DNA of 59,519 bases from an uncultured Saprospiraceae bacterium (lineage in GTDB: Bacteria > Bacteroidota > Bacteroidia > Chitinophagales > Saprospiraceae): the NCBI GenBank assembly GCA_937923345.1, contig CAKZVJ010000147.1:1-59519 (forward strand), read 5' to 3'. Each line of letters begins with the position of its first letter. Position 1 is the stretch's first letter. The notes under the pieces are model-generated. The model saw only the letters and a program-made list of their open reading frames with translations. It had not been told where the DNA came from and did not search any database. The position numbers were made by a program, and so were the translations under genes. Of this stretch, positions 27,421 to 36,771 are shown one piece after another.

Positions 27421-27840
27421 ATGTTACAACCGAAAAGAACAAAATATAGAAAAGCGCAGAAAGGCAGAAATAAAGGCCTTGCGTACCGAGGAAGTACCGT
27501 TGACTTTGGTTCTTTTGGTCTTAAGGCATTAGAGCGTGGTAGATTAACCAGTAGACAGATAGAAGCTGCTCGTATTGCCATGACTAGATACATGAAGAGA
27601 GAGGGAAAAGTTTGGATCAGAGTATTTCCAGATAAACCAATGACTTCCAAGCCAGCTGAAGTACGGATGGGTAAAGGTAAGGGAGCTTTGGATCACTATG
27701 TTGCTCAGATAAAGCCGGGCAGAATTATGTTTGAAATGGATGGTGTGCCAATGGAAACTGCAAAAGAAGCATTAAGGCTTGCCGCACAAAAATTACCAAT
27801 GGCAACTAAGATGGTGATAAGAAGAGACTTTGAACAATAG
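27421..27840 (+). CDS. rplP: 50S ribosomal protein L16
   Basis: L16 orders the A-site tRNA on the large subunit. The 139-residue protein begins [17 protein letters not shown] and contains the conserved [21 protein letters not shown]-type region ([20 protein letters not shown]), [12 protein letters not shown] and the C-terminal [12 protein letters not shown]. It follows the longest gap in the S10 cluster (76 nt). Confidence 0.99.
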   Translation: MLQPKRTKYRKAQKGRNKGLAYRGSTVDFGSFGLKALERGRLTSRQIEAARIAMTRYMKREGKVWIRVFPDKPMTSKPAEVRMGKGKGALDHYVAQIKPGRIMFEMDGVPMETAKEALRLAAQKLPMATKMVIRRDFEQ

Positions 27841-27874
27841 AATTAGAATCATAGAATAAGTTAATTAATAAAAA

Positions 27875-28129
27875 ATGGCTTCAAGTAAATTTCAAGAATT
27901 ACAAAGCTTTTCAGATGAGGATCTAAAAGCAGAATTGGCTACAACTGAAGAACAGTATGGGAAGCTCAAGTTTGATCATGCGGTTAGAGGTTTAGACAAT
28001 CCACTAAGATTGACAGAAGCAAGAAAAGATATTGCGCGCCTAAAGACAGAGGTGAGAAGGAGAGAGATTGCTGCTATGTCTGAAGAGGAAATAGCAAATC
28101 GTTCAAAAATCAGAGAACGAAGAAGATAA
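27875..28129 (+). CDS. rpmC: 50S ribosomal protein L29
   Basis: L29 is a two-helix protein near the exit tunnel. The 84-residue product has the SFSDEDLKAELATTEEQYGKL first helix and the GLDNPLRLTEARKDIARLKT second helix. It then has an extra charged C-terminal extension of about 15-20 residues (MSEEEIANRSKIRERRR) compared with the usual 60-70-residue form. It lies between rplP (34 nt) and rpsQ (26 nt). Confidence 0.96.
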   Translation: MASSKFQELQSFSDEDLKAELATTEEQYGKLKFDHAVRGLDNPLRLTEARKDIARLKTEVRRREIAAMSEEEIANRSKIRERRR

Positions 28130-28155
28130 GATAATATCTAAACAGTATTTGAATT

Positions 28156-28413
28156 ATGGCTGAGACGACAAATAAAAAAGTAATGGTAGGTGTAGTTACC
28201 AGTACATCTATGGACAAAAGCATCACCATTAACGTGGTTAGAAGACTTCGTCACCCTATCTACGGTAAGTTTGTGAAGCGTTCAAAAAAATTTATGGCGC
28301 ATGACGAATCTAACCAATGTACAGTTGGAGATACAGTAAGAATTACTGAGTCAAGACCATTAAGTAAGAGAAAAAGATGGCGCTTAGTAGAAGTGCTAGA
28401 AAAAGCAAAATAA
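28156..28413 (+). CDS. rpsQ: 30S ribosomal protein S17
   Basis: S17 is an OB-fold protein that binds 16S rRNA early in assembly. The 85-residue protein has [20 protein letters not shown], the [11 protein letters not shown] loop and the [20 protein letters not shown] signature. It has the normal length and no extensions. Confidence 0.98.
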   Translation: MAETTNKKVMVGVVTSTSMDKSITINVVRRLRHPIYGKFVKRSKKFMAHDESNQCTVGDTVRITESRPLSKRKRWRLVEVLEKAK

Positions 28414-28447
28414 TTGTAAGCCAAATGGCTCTCAAAATAAAATTAAG

Positions 28448-28813
28448 ATGATACAGCAAGAAAGTAGATTAAAAGTAGCTGATAATAGCGGTGCAAAAGA
28501 AGTTCTCTGCATCAGAGTATTAGGAGGTTCTAAGAGAAGATATGCATCTATAGGAGATGTCATAGTTGTATCTGTAAAAGATGCTTCACCTGGTGGAGTT
28601 AAAAAAGGTACCGTTTCTAAGGCAGTAATTGTCCGTACTAAAAAGGAAGTAAGAAGAAACGATGGTACATATATCAGATTTGATGACAATGCTGTTGTAT
28701 TGTTAAATGATTCAGAAGAACCTCGAGGAACTCGTATTTTTGGACCTGTAGCTAGAGAGCTTAGAGACAAAGATTATATGAGGATTGTTTCACTAGCCCC
28801 TGAGGTAATATAA
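28448..28813 (+). CDS. rplN: 50S ribosomal protein L14
   Basis: L14 forms an intersubunit bridge. The 121-residue protein starts [20 protein letters not shown] and contains [17 protein letters not shown], the [16 protein letters not shown] strand pair, and [13 protein letters not shown]. It opens the spc group, 34 nt after rpsQ with no separate promoter seen. Confidence 0.99.
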   Translation: MIQQESRLKVADNSGAKEVLCIRVLGGSKRRYASIGDVIVVSVKDASPGGVKKGTVSKAVIVRTKKEVRRNDGTYIRFDDNAVVLLNDSEEPRGTRIFGPVARELRDKDYMRIVSLAPEVI

Positions 28814-28825
28814 ATTAAGAATATT

Positions 28826-29167
28826 ATGCCTTACAAGAAAGTATTAAATTTCAAGCATAAAATAAAAATCAAGAAGGGTGATCAGGTAAAAGTTATATCT
28901 GGATCAAATAAAGGTCTTTCTGGTGAAGTACTTCAGATATTCCCAGCTAAAAATAGGGCAATTGTTGAAGGTGTTAATATTAGAAAGAAGCACACCAAAG
29001 CTACTGCGGAAAATGCTGGCGGTATCGTGGATAAGGCTGGACCTATTGATATTTCAAATCTTATGTTATTGGATCCTGCTAATGGAGAACCTACCAGAGT
29101 AGGAAGAAAGTTAGAGGACGGTAAGTTGGTAAGATATTCAAAAAAATCAGGAGAAATTATTAAGTAA
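28826..29167 (+). CDS. rplX: 50S ribosomal protein L24
   Basis: L24 starts assembly of the 50S subunit. The 113-residue protein has a KOW motif ([20 protein letters not shown], about residues 17-36) and the [12 protein letters not shown] segment. Its stop codon overlaps the rplE start (TAATG), so the two are translationally coupled. Confidence 0.98.
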   Translation: MPYKKVLNFKHKIKIKKGDQVKVISGSNKGLSGEVLQIFPAKNRAIVEGVNIRKKHTKATAENAGGIVDKAGPIDISNLMLLDPANGEPTRVGRKLEDGKLVRYSKKSGEIIK

Positions 29168-29724
29168 TGAGTTACGTACCTAGACTTAAGAAAAAATACA
29201 GAGAAGAAATAAAGGACAAGCTCATGGAGCAGTTCAATTATGGATCTGTGATGCAAGTGCCTAAAATTTTAAAGGTATGTATCAACCAAGGTGTTGGTCA
29301 AGCTACACAAGACAAGAAGTTGGCGGATATTGCGCTAGAAGAAATGACACTAATAGCTGGTCAAAAAGCAGTGCCAACTAAAGCACGAAAATCTGTCTCT
29401 AACTTTAAGTTGAGAGAAGGCATGACCATTGGTGCTAGAGTTACTTTACGCGATGAACGTATGTATGAGTTTCTTGATAGATTGATTACAGTAGCATTAC
29501 CACGAGTTAGAGATTTCCGTGGAATCAATGATAAGAGTTTTGATGGCAGAGGTAACTACTCAATGGGTATTACTGAACAGATTATATTTCCAGAAATTGA
29601 TTTAGATAAAATCAATAAGATTACTGGGATGGATATAAATATAATTACTTCTGCTAGAACAGATGCTGAAGCTTTAGCTCTTTTAAAAGAGATAGGTCTT
29701 CCTTTTAAAAATCAAAGAAATTAA
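29167..29724 (+). CDS. rplE: 50S ribosomal protein L5
   Basis: L5 binds 5S rRNA in the central protuberance. The 185-residue protein has [16 protein letters not shown], the [20 protein letters not shown] segment and the P-loop-contacting [18 protein letters not shown] stretch, and ends in GLPFKNQ. It starts inside the rplX stop codon and is followed by rpsN after 5 nt. Confidence 0.99.
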   Translation: MSYVPRLKKKYREEIKDKLMEQFNYGSVMQVPKILKVCINQGVGQATQDKKLADIALEEMTLIAGQKAVPTKARKSVSNFKLREGMTIGARVTLRDERMYEFLDRLITVALPRVRDFRGINDKSFDGRGNYSMGITEQIIFPEIDLDKINKITGMDINIITSARTDAEALALLKEIGLPFKNQRN

Positions 29725-29729
29725 TAGTA

Positions 29730-29999
29730 ATGGCTAGAAAATCGCTTATTGCAAGAGAAAGAAAGAGAGAAAGGATGGTCGCTAAGTATGCTGATCTGCG
29801 CAAAGAGTTAAAGAAGGCAGGGGATTGGGATGCATTGGATAAACTTCCTAGGAACTCCTCTAAGAAAAGATTGCACAATAGATGTAAACTAACTGGTAGA
29901 CCGAAGGGCTACATGAGAGACTTCGGAATTTGTAGAGTTGTTTTTAGAAAAATGGCATTAGAAGGAAAGATTCCTGGAATAACTAAGGCCAGCTGGTAA
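29730..29999 (+). CDS. rpsN: 30S ribosomal protein S14 (zinc-free form)
   Basis: S14 is a head protein of the small subunit. The 89-residue protein ([20 protein letters not shown], then [20 protein letters not shown]) is of the longer type and lacks the CxxC pairs of the zinc-binding short form. So it does not depend on zinc. Its gene lies 5 nt after rplE. Confidence 0.98.
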   Translation: MARKSLIARERKRERMVAKYADLRKELKKAGDWDALDKLPRNSSKKRLHNRCKLTGRPKGYMRDFGICRVVFRKMALEGKIPGITKASW

Positions 30000-30025
30000 T
30001 CAAAAATATATTTAATAATTAGACA

Positions 30026-30430
30026 ATGGCGGTAACAGATCCAATAGCAGATTATTTAACTAGAATTAGAAATGCACAGCAAGCTGGGCATAAAATAGTT
30101 GAGATTCCTGCTTCTAAAATGAAGAAAAGTATCACTGAGATACTTTATGACCAAGGCTATATCCTTAAGTATATGTTTGATGATGATGCAGGTAAGCAAG
30201 GTCTTATTAAAATAGCTCTGAAGTATAATCAGAATACGAAAGTACCTGCAATAAGAAAGTTGGGACGCTATAGTACTCCTGGTCTTAGAAGATATTCTAA
30301 GGTGGACGAAATCCCGATGGTAATTAACGGTTTAGGTCTTACTATTGTTTCAACGAGCAAGGGAGTAATGACGGATAAGCAAGCAAAGAAAGAGAACGTA
30401 GGAGGGGAATTAGTTTGCTACATATATTAA
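30026..30430 (+). CDS. rpsH: 30S ribosomal protein S8
   Basis: S8 binds the central domain of 16S rRNA and represses the spc operon in E. coli. The 134-residue protein shows DPIADYLTRIRNAQQAGH, the KVPAIRKLGRYSTPGLRRY region, and the C-terminal VSTSKGVMTDKQAKKENVGG signature. It has the usual length. Confidence 0.99.
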   Translation: MAVTDPIADYLTRIRNAQQAGHKIVEIPASKMKKSITEILYDQGYILKYMFDDDAGKQGLIKIALKYNQNTKVPAIRKLGRYSTPGLRRYSKVDEIPMVINGLGLTIVSTSKGVMTDKQAKKENVGGELVCYIY

Positions 30431-30453
30431 TATTAGAATAGAAAATTTTAAAG

Positions 30454-31005
30454 ATGTCTAGAATAGGTAAAGCACCAATAACGATCCCAAGTGGCGTTAC
30501 CATTGATGTTTCAAAAAGCAACATGGTTACAGTTAAAGGAGCAAAAGGTGAATTAAAGCAACAAGTTGATCAAGATCTTGAGCTAACTATAGAAGATGGC
30601 TCACTTACAGTGAAGAGGCCAACTGACCAGAAAAGACATCGTTCTATGCATGGTTTGTATAGATCTTTGATAAATAATATGGTCATTGGTGTTTCTGAAG
30701 GATACGCAAAGACTATGGAGTTGCATGGTGTAGGGTATAGAGCGAACAATAGCGGTCAGCTTTTGGAATTAACGCTGGGTTATTCTCACCCTATTTATTT
30801 TTACGTTGCTGATGAAGTGAAGGTAGAGACTAGCATGGAAAAGGGGCAGCCACCAAAAGTGATGTTATCAAGTGCTGATAAGCAGTTGATTGGCCAAATC
30901 GCTTCAAAAATAAGAGCATTTAGAAAGCCTGAACCATACAAAGGAAAAGGTATCCGATTTGCTGGTGAAGAGATTAGAAGAAAGCAGGGTAAGACTGCTG
31001 GATAA
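30454..31005 (+). CDS. rplF: 50S ribosomal protein L6
   Basis: L6 lies near the factor-binding centre. The 183-residue protein has the two duplicated folds, with MSRIGKAPITIPSGV at the start, MHGLYRSLINNMVIGVSEGY, and the C-terminal signature PEPYKGKGIRFAGEEIRRKQ followed by GKTAG. Confidence 0.99.
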   Translation: MSRIGKAPITIPSGVTIDVSKSNMVTVKGAKGELKQQVDQDLELTIEDGSLTVKRPTDQKRHRSMHGLYRSLINNMVIGVSEGYAKTMELHGVGYRANNSGQLLELTLGYSHPIYFYVADEVKVETSMEKGQPPKVMLSSADKQLIGQIASKIRAFRKPEPYKGKGIRFAGEEIRRKQGKTAG

Positions 31006-31038
31006 TATTATAATTAGATTTATTTAATTAAGAATATA

Positions 31039-31392
31039 ATGAAACTTTCAAAACGCAATAGTAGAAAGAGAATTCAGAAGAGAATCAGGAAACGCATTTC
31101 TGGGACAGATAGTGTACCGAGAGTAAGTGTTTTTAGAAGCAACAAGAATATATCTTGTCAAGTAATTGACGATATCAAGGGCGTTACTCTTTTCAGTGTG
31201 TCTTCTAAGAAGGTTGGCGCTAGTGAAGACACTACTAAAATTGGCCAAGCGAAAGCCGTTGGTCAAGCTTTAGCACAGTTGGCTAAAGACAATAATATTA
31301 ATAAAATTATTTTTGATAGATCCGGATACTTGTATCATGGTCGTGTGAAGGCCTTGGCTGACGCAGCAAGAGAGAATGGTTTAGAATTCTAA
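31039..31392 (+). CDS. rplR: 50S ribosomal protein L18
   Basis: L18 binds 5S rRNA with L5. The 117-residue protein has a basic N-terminus (KRNSRKRIQKRIRKRISG), PRVSVFRSNKNISCQVIDD, and the typical end FDRSGYLYHGRVKALADAAR. The order rplF-rplR-rpsE is standard. Confidence 0.99.
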   Translation: MKLSKRNSRKRIQKRIRKRISGTDSVPRVSVFRSNKNISCQVIDDIKGVTLFSVSSKKVGASEDTTKIGQAKAVGQALAQLAKDNNINKIIFDRSGYLYHGRVKALADAARENGLEF

Positions 31393-31410
31393 TTACATAG
31401 AATAAGAACA

Positions 31411-31929
31411 ATGGCAAATAGAAATCAGAAAAGAATTAAAGCATCAGAATCTGAGCTTAAAGAAAAGTTGGTTAACCTTAATAGAGTTGCAAAAGTAACA
31501 AAAGGGGGGCGAACCTTTAGCTTTGCTGCAGTTGTTGTAGTTGGAGATGGAAAAGGTACAGTTGGACATGGTCTTGGGAAAGCAAGAGATGTTTCAGAAT
31601 CCATTCAAAAGGCTGTAGATGATGCAAAGAAGAATTTGGTAAAGGTTCCTGTTCACAAAGGAACAATACCTCATCCTCAGAAAGGTAAATACGGTGCTGG
31701 TAAAGTACTTATCAAGCCTGCATCTGAAGGTACAGGTGTAATCGCCGGTGGAGCGATGAGAGCTGTGTTAGAGATGGCTGGAGTACAAAATGTACTTGCA
31801 AAGTCTCAAGGCTCTTCAAACCCGCATAACGTAGTTAAAGCTACGATTGATGCACTAAGCAAGTTAAGATCACCAATGGAAATTGCTCAGGTAAGAGGAA
31901 TTTCTATGGAGAAGCTCTTTAAAGGATAA
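31411..31929 (+). CDS. rpsE: 30S ribosomal protein S5
   Basis: S5 affects decoding accuracy and mRNA helicase activity. The 172-residue protein has a double-stranded RNA-binding fold N-terminus ([19 protein letters not shown]), the [17 protein letters not shown] motif, and the spectinomycin-region loop before it. The C-terminal domain has [18 protein letters not shown]. It has the usual length. Confidence 0.99.
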   Translation: MANRNQKRIKASESELKEKLVNLNRVAKVTKGGRTFSFAAVVVVGDGKGTVGHGLGKARDVSESIQKAVDDAKKNLVKVPVHKGTIPHPQKGKYGAGKVLIKPASEGTGVIAGGAMRAVLEMAGVQNVLAKSQGSSNPHNVVKATIDALSKLRSPMEIAQVRGISMEKLFKG

Positions 31930-31948
31930 TAAAGAATAGATAAGTATC

Positions 31949-32128
31949 ATGGCTAAAGTTAAAGTTACCCAAGTAAAATCAGTAATTGATCGCACAAAGC
32001 GTCAAAAGCAAACTATGATTGCCCTTGGAATAAAGAAAATGAATCAAACGGTAGAGCATGAAGCTACTCCGCAGATACTTGGAATGATAAATAAAGTAAG
32101 CCACTTAGTAGTGGTTGAAGAAATATAA
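31949..32128 (+). CDS. rpmD: 50S ribosomal protein L30
   Basis: This 59-residue protein is encoded between rpsE (19 nt) and rplO (12 nt). It starts [20 protein letters not shown] and contains [20 protein letters not shown] and a C-terminal hydrophobic [10 protein letters not shown], the standard L30 pattern. The gene is small enough to be missed by a length cut-off, but position and sequence leave little doubt. Confidence 0.97.
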   Translation: MAKVKVTQVKSVIDRTKRQKQTMIALGIKKMNQTVEHEATPQILGMINKVSHLVVVEEI

Positions 32129-32140
32129 TAAAATTTAACA

Positions 32141-32587
32141 ATGGAACTTCATAATCTAAGACCAGCTAAAGGAGCTGTAAAGAGTGGGAAGCGTATCGCA
32201 AGAGGTCAGGGATCTGGTAAAGGTGGTACTGCAACTAGAGGTCATAAGGGCCAAAAATCTAGATCTGGTTATAGCAAAAAGAGGAACCACGAGGGTGGTC
32301 AGATGCCTTTGCAGATGAGATTGCCAAAGAGAGGCTTCAAAAACCCTAATAGATCTGAGTTTGTCGTTATTAATCTGGATAGATTGGAATCTATTTATGA
32401 CAAATATCGTAACTCTAATATTGATATTGAGTTTTTAGTTACTAATGGAATAGTAAACAAAGAGGACAAGGTCAAGATCTTAGGAACAGGTGAATTAAAA
32501 AATAAGCTCAGCATAACTGCTCATGCCGTATCTGCTTCCGCAAAAGAATTGATTGAGAAATCAGGTAGTACTATTACAATCGCATAA
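32141..32587 (+). CDS. rplO: 50S ribosomal protein L15
   Basis: L15 is a late-assembly large-subunit protein. The 148-residue product has MELHNLRPAKGA, a long basic Gly-rich arm (RGQGSGKGGTATRGHKGQKS, then GYSKKRNHEGGQMPL), RLPKRGFKNP, and a C-terminal AKELIEKSGST. secY follows after 9 nt. Confidence 0.99.
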   Translation: MELHNLRPAKGAVKSGKRIARGQGSGKGGTATRGHKGQKSRSGYSKKRNHEGGQMPLQMRLPKRGFKNPNRSEFVVINLDRLESIYDKYRNSNIDIEFLVTNGIVNKEDKVKILGTGELKNKLSITAHAVSASAKELIEKSGSTITIA

Positions 32588-32596
32588 ATTGCACCG

Positions 32597-33961
32597 ATGA
32601 AAAGATTGATAACTACTCTTAAGAATATTTGGAGTATAGATGAATTGAAAGGTAGAATCCTATTTACTATTGCGATGTTAGCAATATATAGAATAGGATC
32701 GTTTATTATACTTCCTGGAGTAAACCGTGGTGCTTTGGAAAATAGTATTTCTAATTCACCAGATAGTTTACTCGGTATTATCAATATGTTTTCTGGTGGT
32801 GCATTTAAAAATGCTTCACTATTTGCATTGGGCATCATGCCTTATATCACAGCATCAATTATAATTCAACTATTAGGATTTGCCGTTCCTTATTTCCAGA
32901 GACTTCAACAAAAAGAAGGAGAATCTGGAAGAAAAAAGATTACACAAATCACAAGGATGTTGACGGTATTTATTTGTCTAGTACAGGGTACTGGTTATTT
33001 GAGTATGATACAACAGACTCCAGGTGCGGTAAATGCGAACGTACCTACCTCCATATTCTGGCTTTCAAACATAATAATCCTTTGTGCAGGGACTATTTTT
33101 GCTATGTGGTTAGGAGAAAAGATCACGGATAAAGGTATTGGGAATGGTGTATCGCTATTGATTACAATAGGAATCATTGCAACTTTACCTGCGGCTTTTG
33201 TTGGGGAAATGACTAAGCAGTCTAATCCTTTTATGTTTTTAATTATTATTGCTGCCTTATTTGCCGTGACTATGGCCACCGTACTTATAGTCCAAGGTGT
33301 ACGAAAAATACCAATCCAATTTGCAAAGAGAATTGTTGGAAGAAGCAATACGGAAATGCCTGTTGCCGGAAATAGAGATTATATTCCGGTAAAAGTGAAT
33401 GCTGCAGGTGTAATGCCAATCATCTTTGCCCAAGCATTAATGTTCTTGCCTGGGACTATTGCAACATATTTCTCAAGTGATGGAGCTGCTCCTGCTGCGG
33501 GAAGTATAGCATCCATTTTCAACGATATAACATCCGGACCTTACAATATTGTTTATTTCTTACTTGTTGTAGTGTTTACTTATGTATATACTGCTCTATT
33601 AGTAAATCCTCAGCAATATGCTGAATATCTTAAAAGGCAAAACGCTTTTATACCAGGTATTAAGCCGGGAAAAAGTACTGCGGACTTTATTGATACAGTA
33701 ACCACCAGAATTACACTTCCAGGATCTATTTTCCTTGGACTCATATCTATACTTCCAGCAATTGTAGTTAAACTCTTTGGTGTGAATTTGTCATTAGCAC
33801 TATTCTTTGGAGGAACATCAATGCTAATCTTAGTAGCTGTTGTGCTTGATACATTGCAACAGATCGAAAGTTATCTTCTTATGAGAAAGTACGATGGCTT
33901 AGTTAAATCTGGGAAGTTACAAGGGAGAAGCCGAATGCAAGGGATTGGTGCAGGTATGTAG
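32597..33961 (+). CDS. secY: Protein translocase subunit SecY
   Basis: SecY forms the protein-conducting channel in the inner membrane with SecE and SecG. The 454-residue protein has about ten hydrophobic helices. The plug/TM2 region is LGIMPYITASIIIQLL, TM4-5 follows, and the loops have QGVRKIPIQFAKR and NPQQYAEYLKRQNAFIPGIKPG, the latter a SecA-contacting cytoplasmic loop. A lysine/arginine C-terminus (SGKLQGRSRMQGIG) is present. It sits at the end of the spc group as usual. Confidence 0.99.
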   Translation: MKRLITTLKNIWSIDELKGRILFTIAMLAIYRIGSFIILPGVNRGALENSISNSPDSLLGIINMFSGGAFKNASLFALGIMPYITASIIIQLLGFAVPYFQRLQQKEGESGRKKITQITRMLTVFICLVQGTGYLSMIQQTPGAVNANVPTSIFWLSNIIILCAGTIFAMWLGEKITDKGIGNGVSLLITIGIIATLPAAFVGEMTKQSNPFMFLIIIAALFAVTMATVLIVQGVRKIPIQFAKRIVGRSNTEMPVAGNRDYIPVKVNAAGVMPIIFAQALMFLPGTIATYFSSDGAAPAAGSIASIFNDITSGPYNIVYFLLVVVFTYVYTALLVNPQQYAEYLKRQNAFIPGIKPGKSTADFIDTVTTRITLPGSIFLGLISILPAIVVKLFGVNLSLALFFGGTSMLILVAVVLDTLQQIESYLLMRKYDGLVKSGKLQGRSRMQGIGAGM

Positions 33962-34039
33962 TCTTCTCCTCTTAAACCATTTACTGGATACTGGGTTGTA
34001 AGTGTTTTCGTTATCCCGATTAATTAGCTTTAATAAATA

Positions 34040-34867
34040 ATGGTATACTACAAAACAGAAGAGGAGGTTGAATTAATTAGGCAGAGCTGTTTACTAGTTT
34101 GTAAGGCTTTGGCTCAAGTGGCATCTTTAATTAGACCTGGAGTAACTGGTCTAGAAATGGATATCGTTGCTGAAGAATTAATAAAAGACCACAAGGCGCT
34201 ACCTGCGTTCAAAGGATACCGAGGTTTTCCTAACACTTTATGTATATCAACAAATGATCAGGTTGTTCATGGCATCCCGACTAATGAAGAGTTTAAAGAT
34301 GGAGATATCGTATCTATTGATTGCGGTACTTACATGAATGAATTCTTTGGAGATTCTGCATACACCTTCGCATTAGGTGAAATTAGTCCAGAAACGCTTC
34401 AACTCCTTGAAGTTACAAATACGTCCCTATACAAAGGAATAGCCGCAGCAACTGCAGGTCAAAGAATAGGAGATATTGGCTTTGCAATTCAAAATTATTG
34501 TGAAAAGACCTATAACTATGGTGTAGTAAGGGAATTGGTCGGTCATGGTATCGGTAGGTCGCTGCATGAAGCTCCTGAAGTACCTAACTATGGAAAGAGA
34601 GGAAGAGGAGCTAAACTTAAGGAAGGATTAGTAATCGCCATTGAGCCAATGGTCAATAATGGTAAAAAAGAAGTGAAACAGCTAGATGACGGCTGGACTA
34701 TTGCTAGTAAAGATGGCACTTTGGCGGCACATTACGAACACACTATTTGTGTGCAAAAGGAAAAGGCAATCATATTAAGTGATCATAGACTCATAGAATC
34801 AGAAATAGCAAAGAATTCAAACGTTAACAAAATAGCCATTAGAACGGCAGAATTGGCTAACGTTTAA
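34040..34867 (+). CDS. map: Type I methionine aminopeptidase
   Basis: Removes the initiator methionine from nascent proteins; a cytoplasmic dimetal enzyme. The 275-residue protein has the five metal ligands in order: SIDCG (Asp), FGDSAYTF (Asp), VGHGIGRSLHEAPEV (His), IAIEPMV (Glu) and HYEHTICV (Glu region). The substrate-pocket motif VVHGIP is also present. It follows secY after 78 nt and precedes infA, a common arrangement in this phylum. Confidence 0.98.
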   Translation: MVYYKTEEEVELIRQSCLLVCKALAQVASLIRPGVTGLEMDIVAEELIKDHKALPAFKGYRGFPNTLCISTNDQVVHGIPTNEEFKDGDIVSIDCGTYMNEFFGDSAYTFALGEISPETLQLLEVTNTSLYKGIAAATAGQRIGDIGFAIQNYCEKTYNYGVVRELVGHGIGRSLHEAPEVPNYGKRGRGAKLKEGLVIAIEPMVNNGKKEVKQLDDGWTIASKDGTLAAHYEHTICVQKEKAIILSDHRLIESEIAKNSNVNKIAIRTAELANV

Positions 34868-34878
34868 CGATTAAAAGC

Positions 34879-34909
34879 TGTGCATTATAAGATAAAATTA
34901 GTATCTTTG
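34879..34909 (+). promoter_or_regulatory. Internal promoter before infA
   Basis: TGTG (34879-34882), a 19-nt spacer and TATCTTTG (34902-34909) fit the Bacteroidetes promoter with one mismatch in the upstream box. It lies in the map-infA gap and would drive infA-rpmJ-rpsM-rpsK-rpsD-rpoA-rplQ separately. Confidence 0.65.
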
Positions 34910-34927
34910 CACTCCGAAATTCAGTTT

Positions 34928-35146
34928 ATGGCTAAACAAGACCTTATAAAACAAGACGGTATCATTGAAGAAGCACTCTCCAATGCTATGTTTAGAGTAA
35001 GATTAGAAAACGGGCACGAAATAGTGGCCACTATATCTGGAAAAATGAGAATGCACTACATTCGAATCCTTCCTGGTGATAAAGTAGCTGTTGAGATTTC
35101 ACCATATGACCTATCAAGAGGCCGTATTAACTATAGATACAAATAA
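34928..35146 (+). CDS. infA: Translation initiation factor IF-1
   Basis: IF-1 blocks the A site during initiation. The true start is the ATG at 34928 ([20 protein letters not shown]), giving the standard 72 residues. An ATG 48 nt upstream is in frame but would include the promoter's -7 box. OB-fold signatures are [20 protein letters not shown] and [17 protein letters not shown]. Confidence 0.98.
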   Translation: MAKQDLIKQDGIIEEALSNAMFRVRLENGHEIVATISGKMRMHYIRILPGDKVAVEISPYDLSRGRINYRYK

Positions 35147-35171
35147 TTCAGTTTAATTAAATTGATACATT

Positions 35172-35288
35172 ATGAAGGTAAGAGCTTCAATAAAAAAGAG
35201 ATCTACAGATTGTAAGATCGTAAGAAGAAAGGGGAAACTCTATGTTATCAACAAGAAGAATCCTAGATTTAAACAACGTCAAGGGTAA
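35172..35288 (+). CDS. rpmJ: 50S ribosomal protein L36 (zinc-free form)
   Basis: This 38-residue protein reads [20 protein letters not shown], then [18 protein letters not shown]. In zinc-binding L36, four ligands (three Cys and a His) hold the metal; here only Cys14 remains, the positions equivalent to the others being Ser, Asn and Phe. So this is the C-minus form, as in many Bacteroidetes. It lies 25 nt after infA and 13 nt before rpsM. Confidence 0.97.
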   Translation: MKVRASIKKRSTDCKIVRRKGKLYVINKKNPRFKQRQG

Positions 35289-35301
35289 AAATTTTTAAGA
35301 T

Positions 35302-35679
35302 ATGGCACGAATAGCTGGTGTAGATTTACCAAGAAACAAAAGAGGAATAATCGGATTAACTTATATTTTCGGTGTAGGTCCTTCAAGAGCATTAGAAATA
35401 CTTGATAAAGCAGGTATCGACAAACATACTAAGGTATCGGACTGGAATGATGAAAATATCAAGGCAATTTCTGGGATTATTCAAAACGAGTACCGTGTTG
35501 AAGGTCAATTAAGATCTGAGGTCCAATTAAACATTAAGAGATTGATGGATATTGGATGCTACCGTGGTCTTAGACATCGTAGAGGACTTCCTTTACGTGG
35601 GCAGCGCACAAAGACAAATGCTCGTACAAGAAAAGGAAAGAGAAAGACAGTTGCTAACAAGAAGAAAGCAACTAAATAA
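35302..35679 (+). CDS. rpsM: 30S ribosomal protein S13
   Basis: S13 bridges the 30S head to the 50S subunit. The 125-residue protein has [34 protein letters not shown] with the helix-hairpin-helix, and the basic C-terminal [20 protein letters not shown]. It opens the alpha operon part. Confidence 0.99.
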   Translation: MARIAGVDLPRNKRGIIGLTYIFGVGPSRALEILDKAGIDKHTKVSDWNDENIKAISGIIQNEYRVEGQLRSEVQLNIKRLMDIGCYRGLRHRRGLPLRGQRTKTNARTRKGKRKTVANKKKATK

Positions 35680-35707
35680 TATTTAATAGATATCATATTC
35701 ATTCAAT

Positions 35708-36094
35708 ATGGCTAAGAATAAGAAAGTAAAAAAACGCGTAGTAAAGGTAGAGCCAGAAGGCCTAATCTTTATTCAAGCTAGCTTTAATAACATCATTATC
35801 TCACTTACCAACAAAAGTGGCCAAGTCATTTCTTGGGCCTCTGCAGGTAAGGCTGGATTTAGGGGCTCTAAAAAGAATACTCCATACGCGGCTCAAATAG
35901 CAGCTACAGATGCTGCCTCTGTTGCCGCAGCAGCAGGTATGAGAACTGCAGAAGTATTTGTTAAAGGTCCTGGAGCTGGTAGAGAAGCTGCAATTAGAGC
36001 AATTGATGTTGCAGGTATAAAAGTTACTAAAATCAAGGATGTTACACCTATTCCTCATAATGGATGTAGACCTCCTAAAAGAAGACGTGTTTAA
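35708..36094 (+). CDS. rpsK: 30S ribosomal protein S11
   Basis: S11 shapes the platform that selects correct codon-anticodon pairs. The 128-residue protein shows [40 protein letters not shown], and the near-invariant C-terminus [16 protein letters not shown]. Confidence 0.99.
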   Translation: MAKNKKVKKRVVKVEPEGLIFIQASFNNIIISLTNKSGQVISWASAGKAGFRGSKKNTPYAAQIAATDAASVAAAAGMRTAEVFVKGPGAGREAAIRAIDVAGIKVTKIKDVTPIPHNGCRPPKRRRV

Positions 36095-36117
36095 TACAGC
36101 TAAAGACTTATATAATT

Positions 36118-36729
36118 ATGGCAAGGTATACTGGACCAAGAACAAAAAAAGCAAGAGCATTAGGAGAAGCAATATTTGGCTTCGATAGAGCTTTCGAAAG
36201 AAGAAAAACTCCTCCAGGTCAACACGGTGGTGGTCGTAGAAAGCAGAAATCTGATTACGCAAACCAACTAAAGGAAAAGCAAAAGGCTAAATACACATAT
36301 GGTGTGCTTGAAAAGCAATTCCGGAACTTATTCGAAAAGGCATCTGGTAAGAAGGGAGTTACTGGTGAAGTACTTCTACAATTACTAGAAGCTAGATTAG
36401 ACAATGCGGTTTTTAGAATGGGCATTGCTCCTACTAGAAGAGCCGCTCGTCAGCTTGTATCTCACAGACACATTATTGTAAACGGTGTTTTGAATAATAT
36501 TCCTTCTGCGCAATTAAAGCCAGGGGACGTGGTTTCTGTTAGAGGAAAGTCAAAAAATATAGAAGTTATCATTCAGCATGTAGCTACTGCTGGTGCTGAG
36601 GTTAAGAAATTCTCTTGGTTAGAGTTTAACACTGACAAAATGGAAGGTAAATTCATCGAATACCCTGAAAGAGAAATAATACCTGAGAAGATCAACGAGC
36701 AGCTAATAGTTGAACTCTACTCTAAGTAA
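36118..36729 (+). CDS. rpsD: 30S ribosomal protein S4 (zinc-free form)
   Basis: S4 begins 30S assembly and affects decoding fidelity. The 203-residue protein has [17 protein letters not shown], the [10 protein letters not shown] segment, and the S4 RNA-binding domain ([20 protein letters not shown], then [12 protein letters not shown]). The N-terminal zinc cysteines found in other S4 forms are absent. In E. coli S4 regulates the alpha operon. Confidence 0.99.
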   Translation: MARYTGPRTKKARALGEAIFGFDRAFERRKTPPGQHGGGRRKQKSDYANQLKEKQKAKYTYGVLEKQFRNLFEKASGKKGVTGEVLLQLLEARLDNAVFRMGIAPTRRAARQLVSHRHIIVNGVLNNIPSAQLKPGDVVSVRGKSKNIEVIIQHVATAGAEVKKFSWLEFNTDKMEGKFIEYPEREIIPEKINEQLIVELYSK

Positions 36730-36771
36730 AATACATTTTAGCCTTTTTTAAATCCTCATCAAAAAGATTAT

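Noticed and set aside
34880-34927. A 16-codon N-terminal extension of infA
   Set aside because: It would include the promoter's -7 box and does not match the standard 72-residue IF-1.
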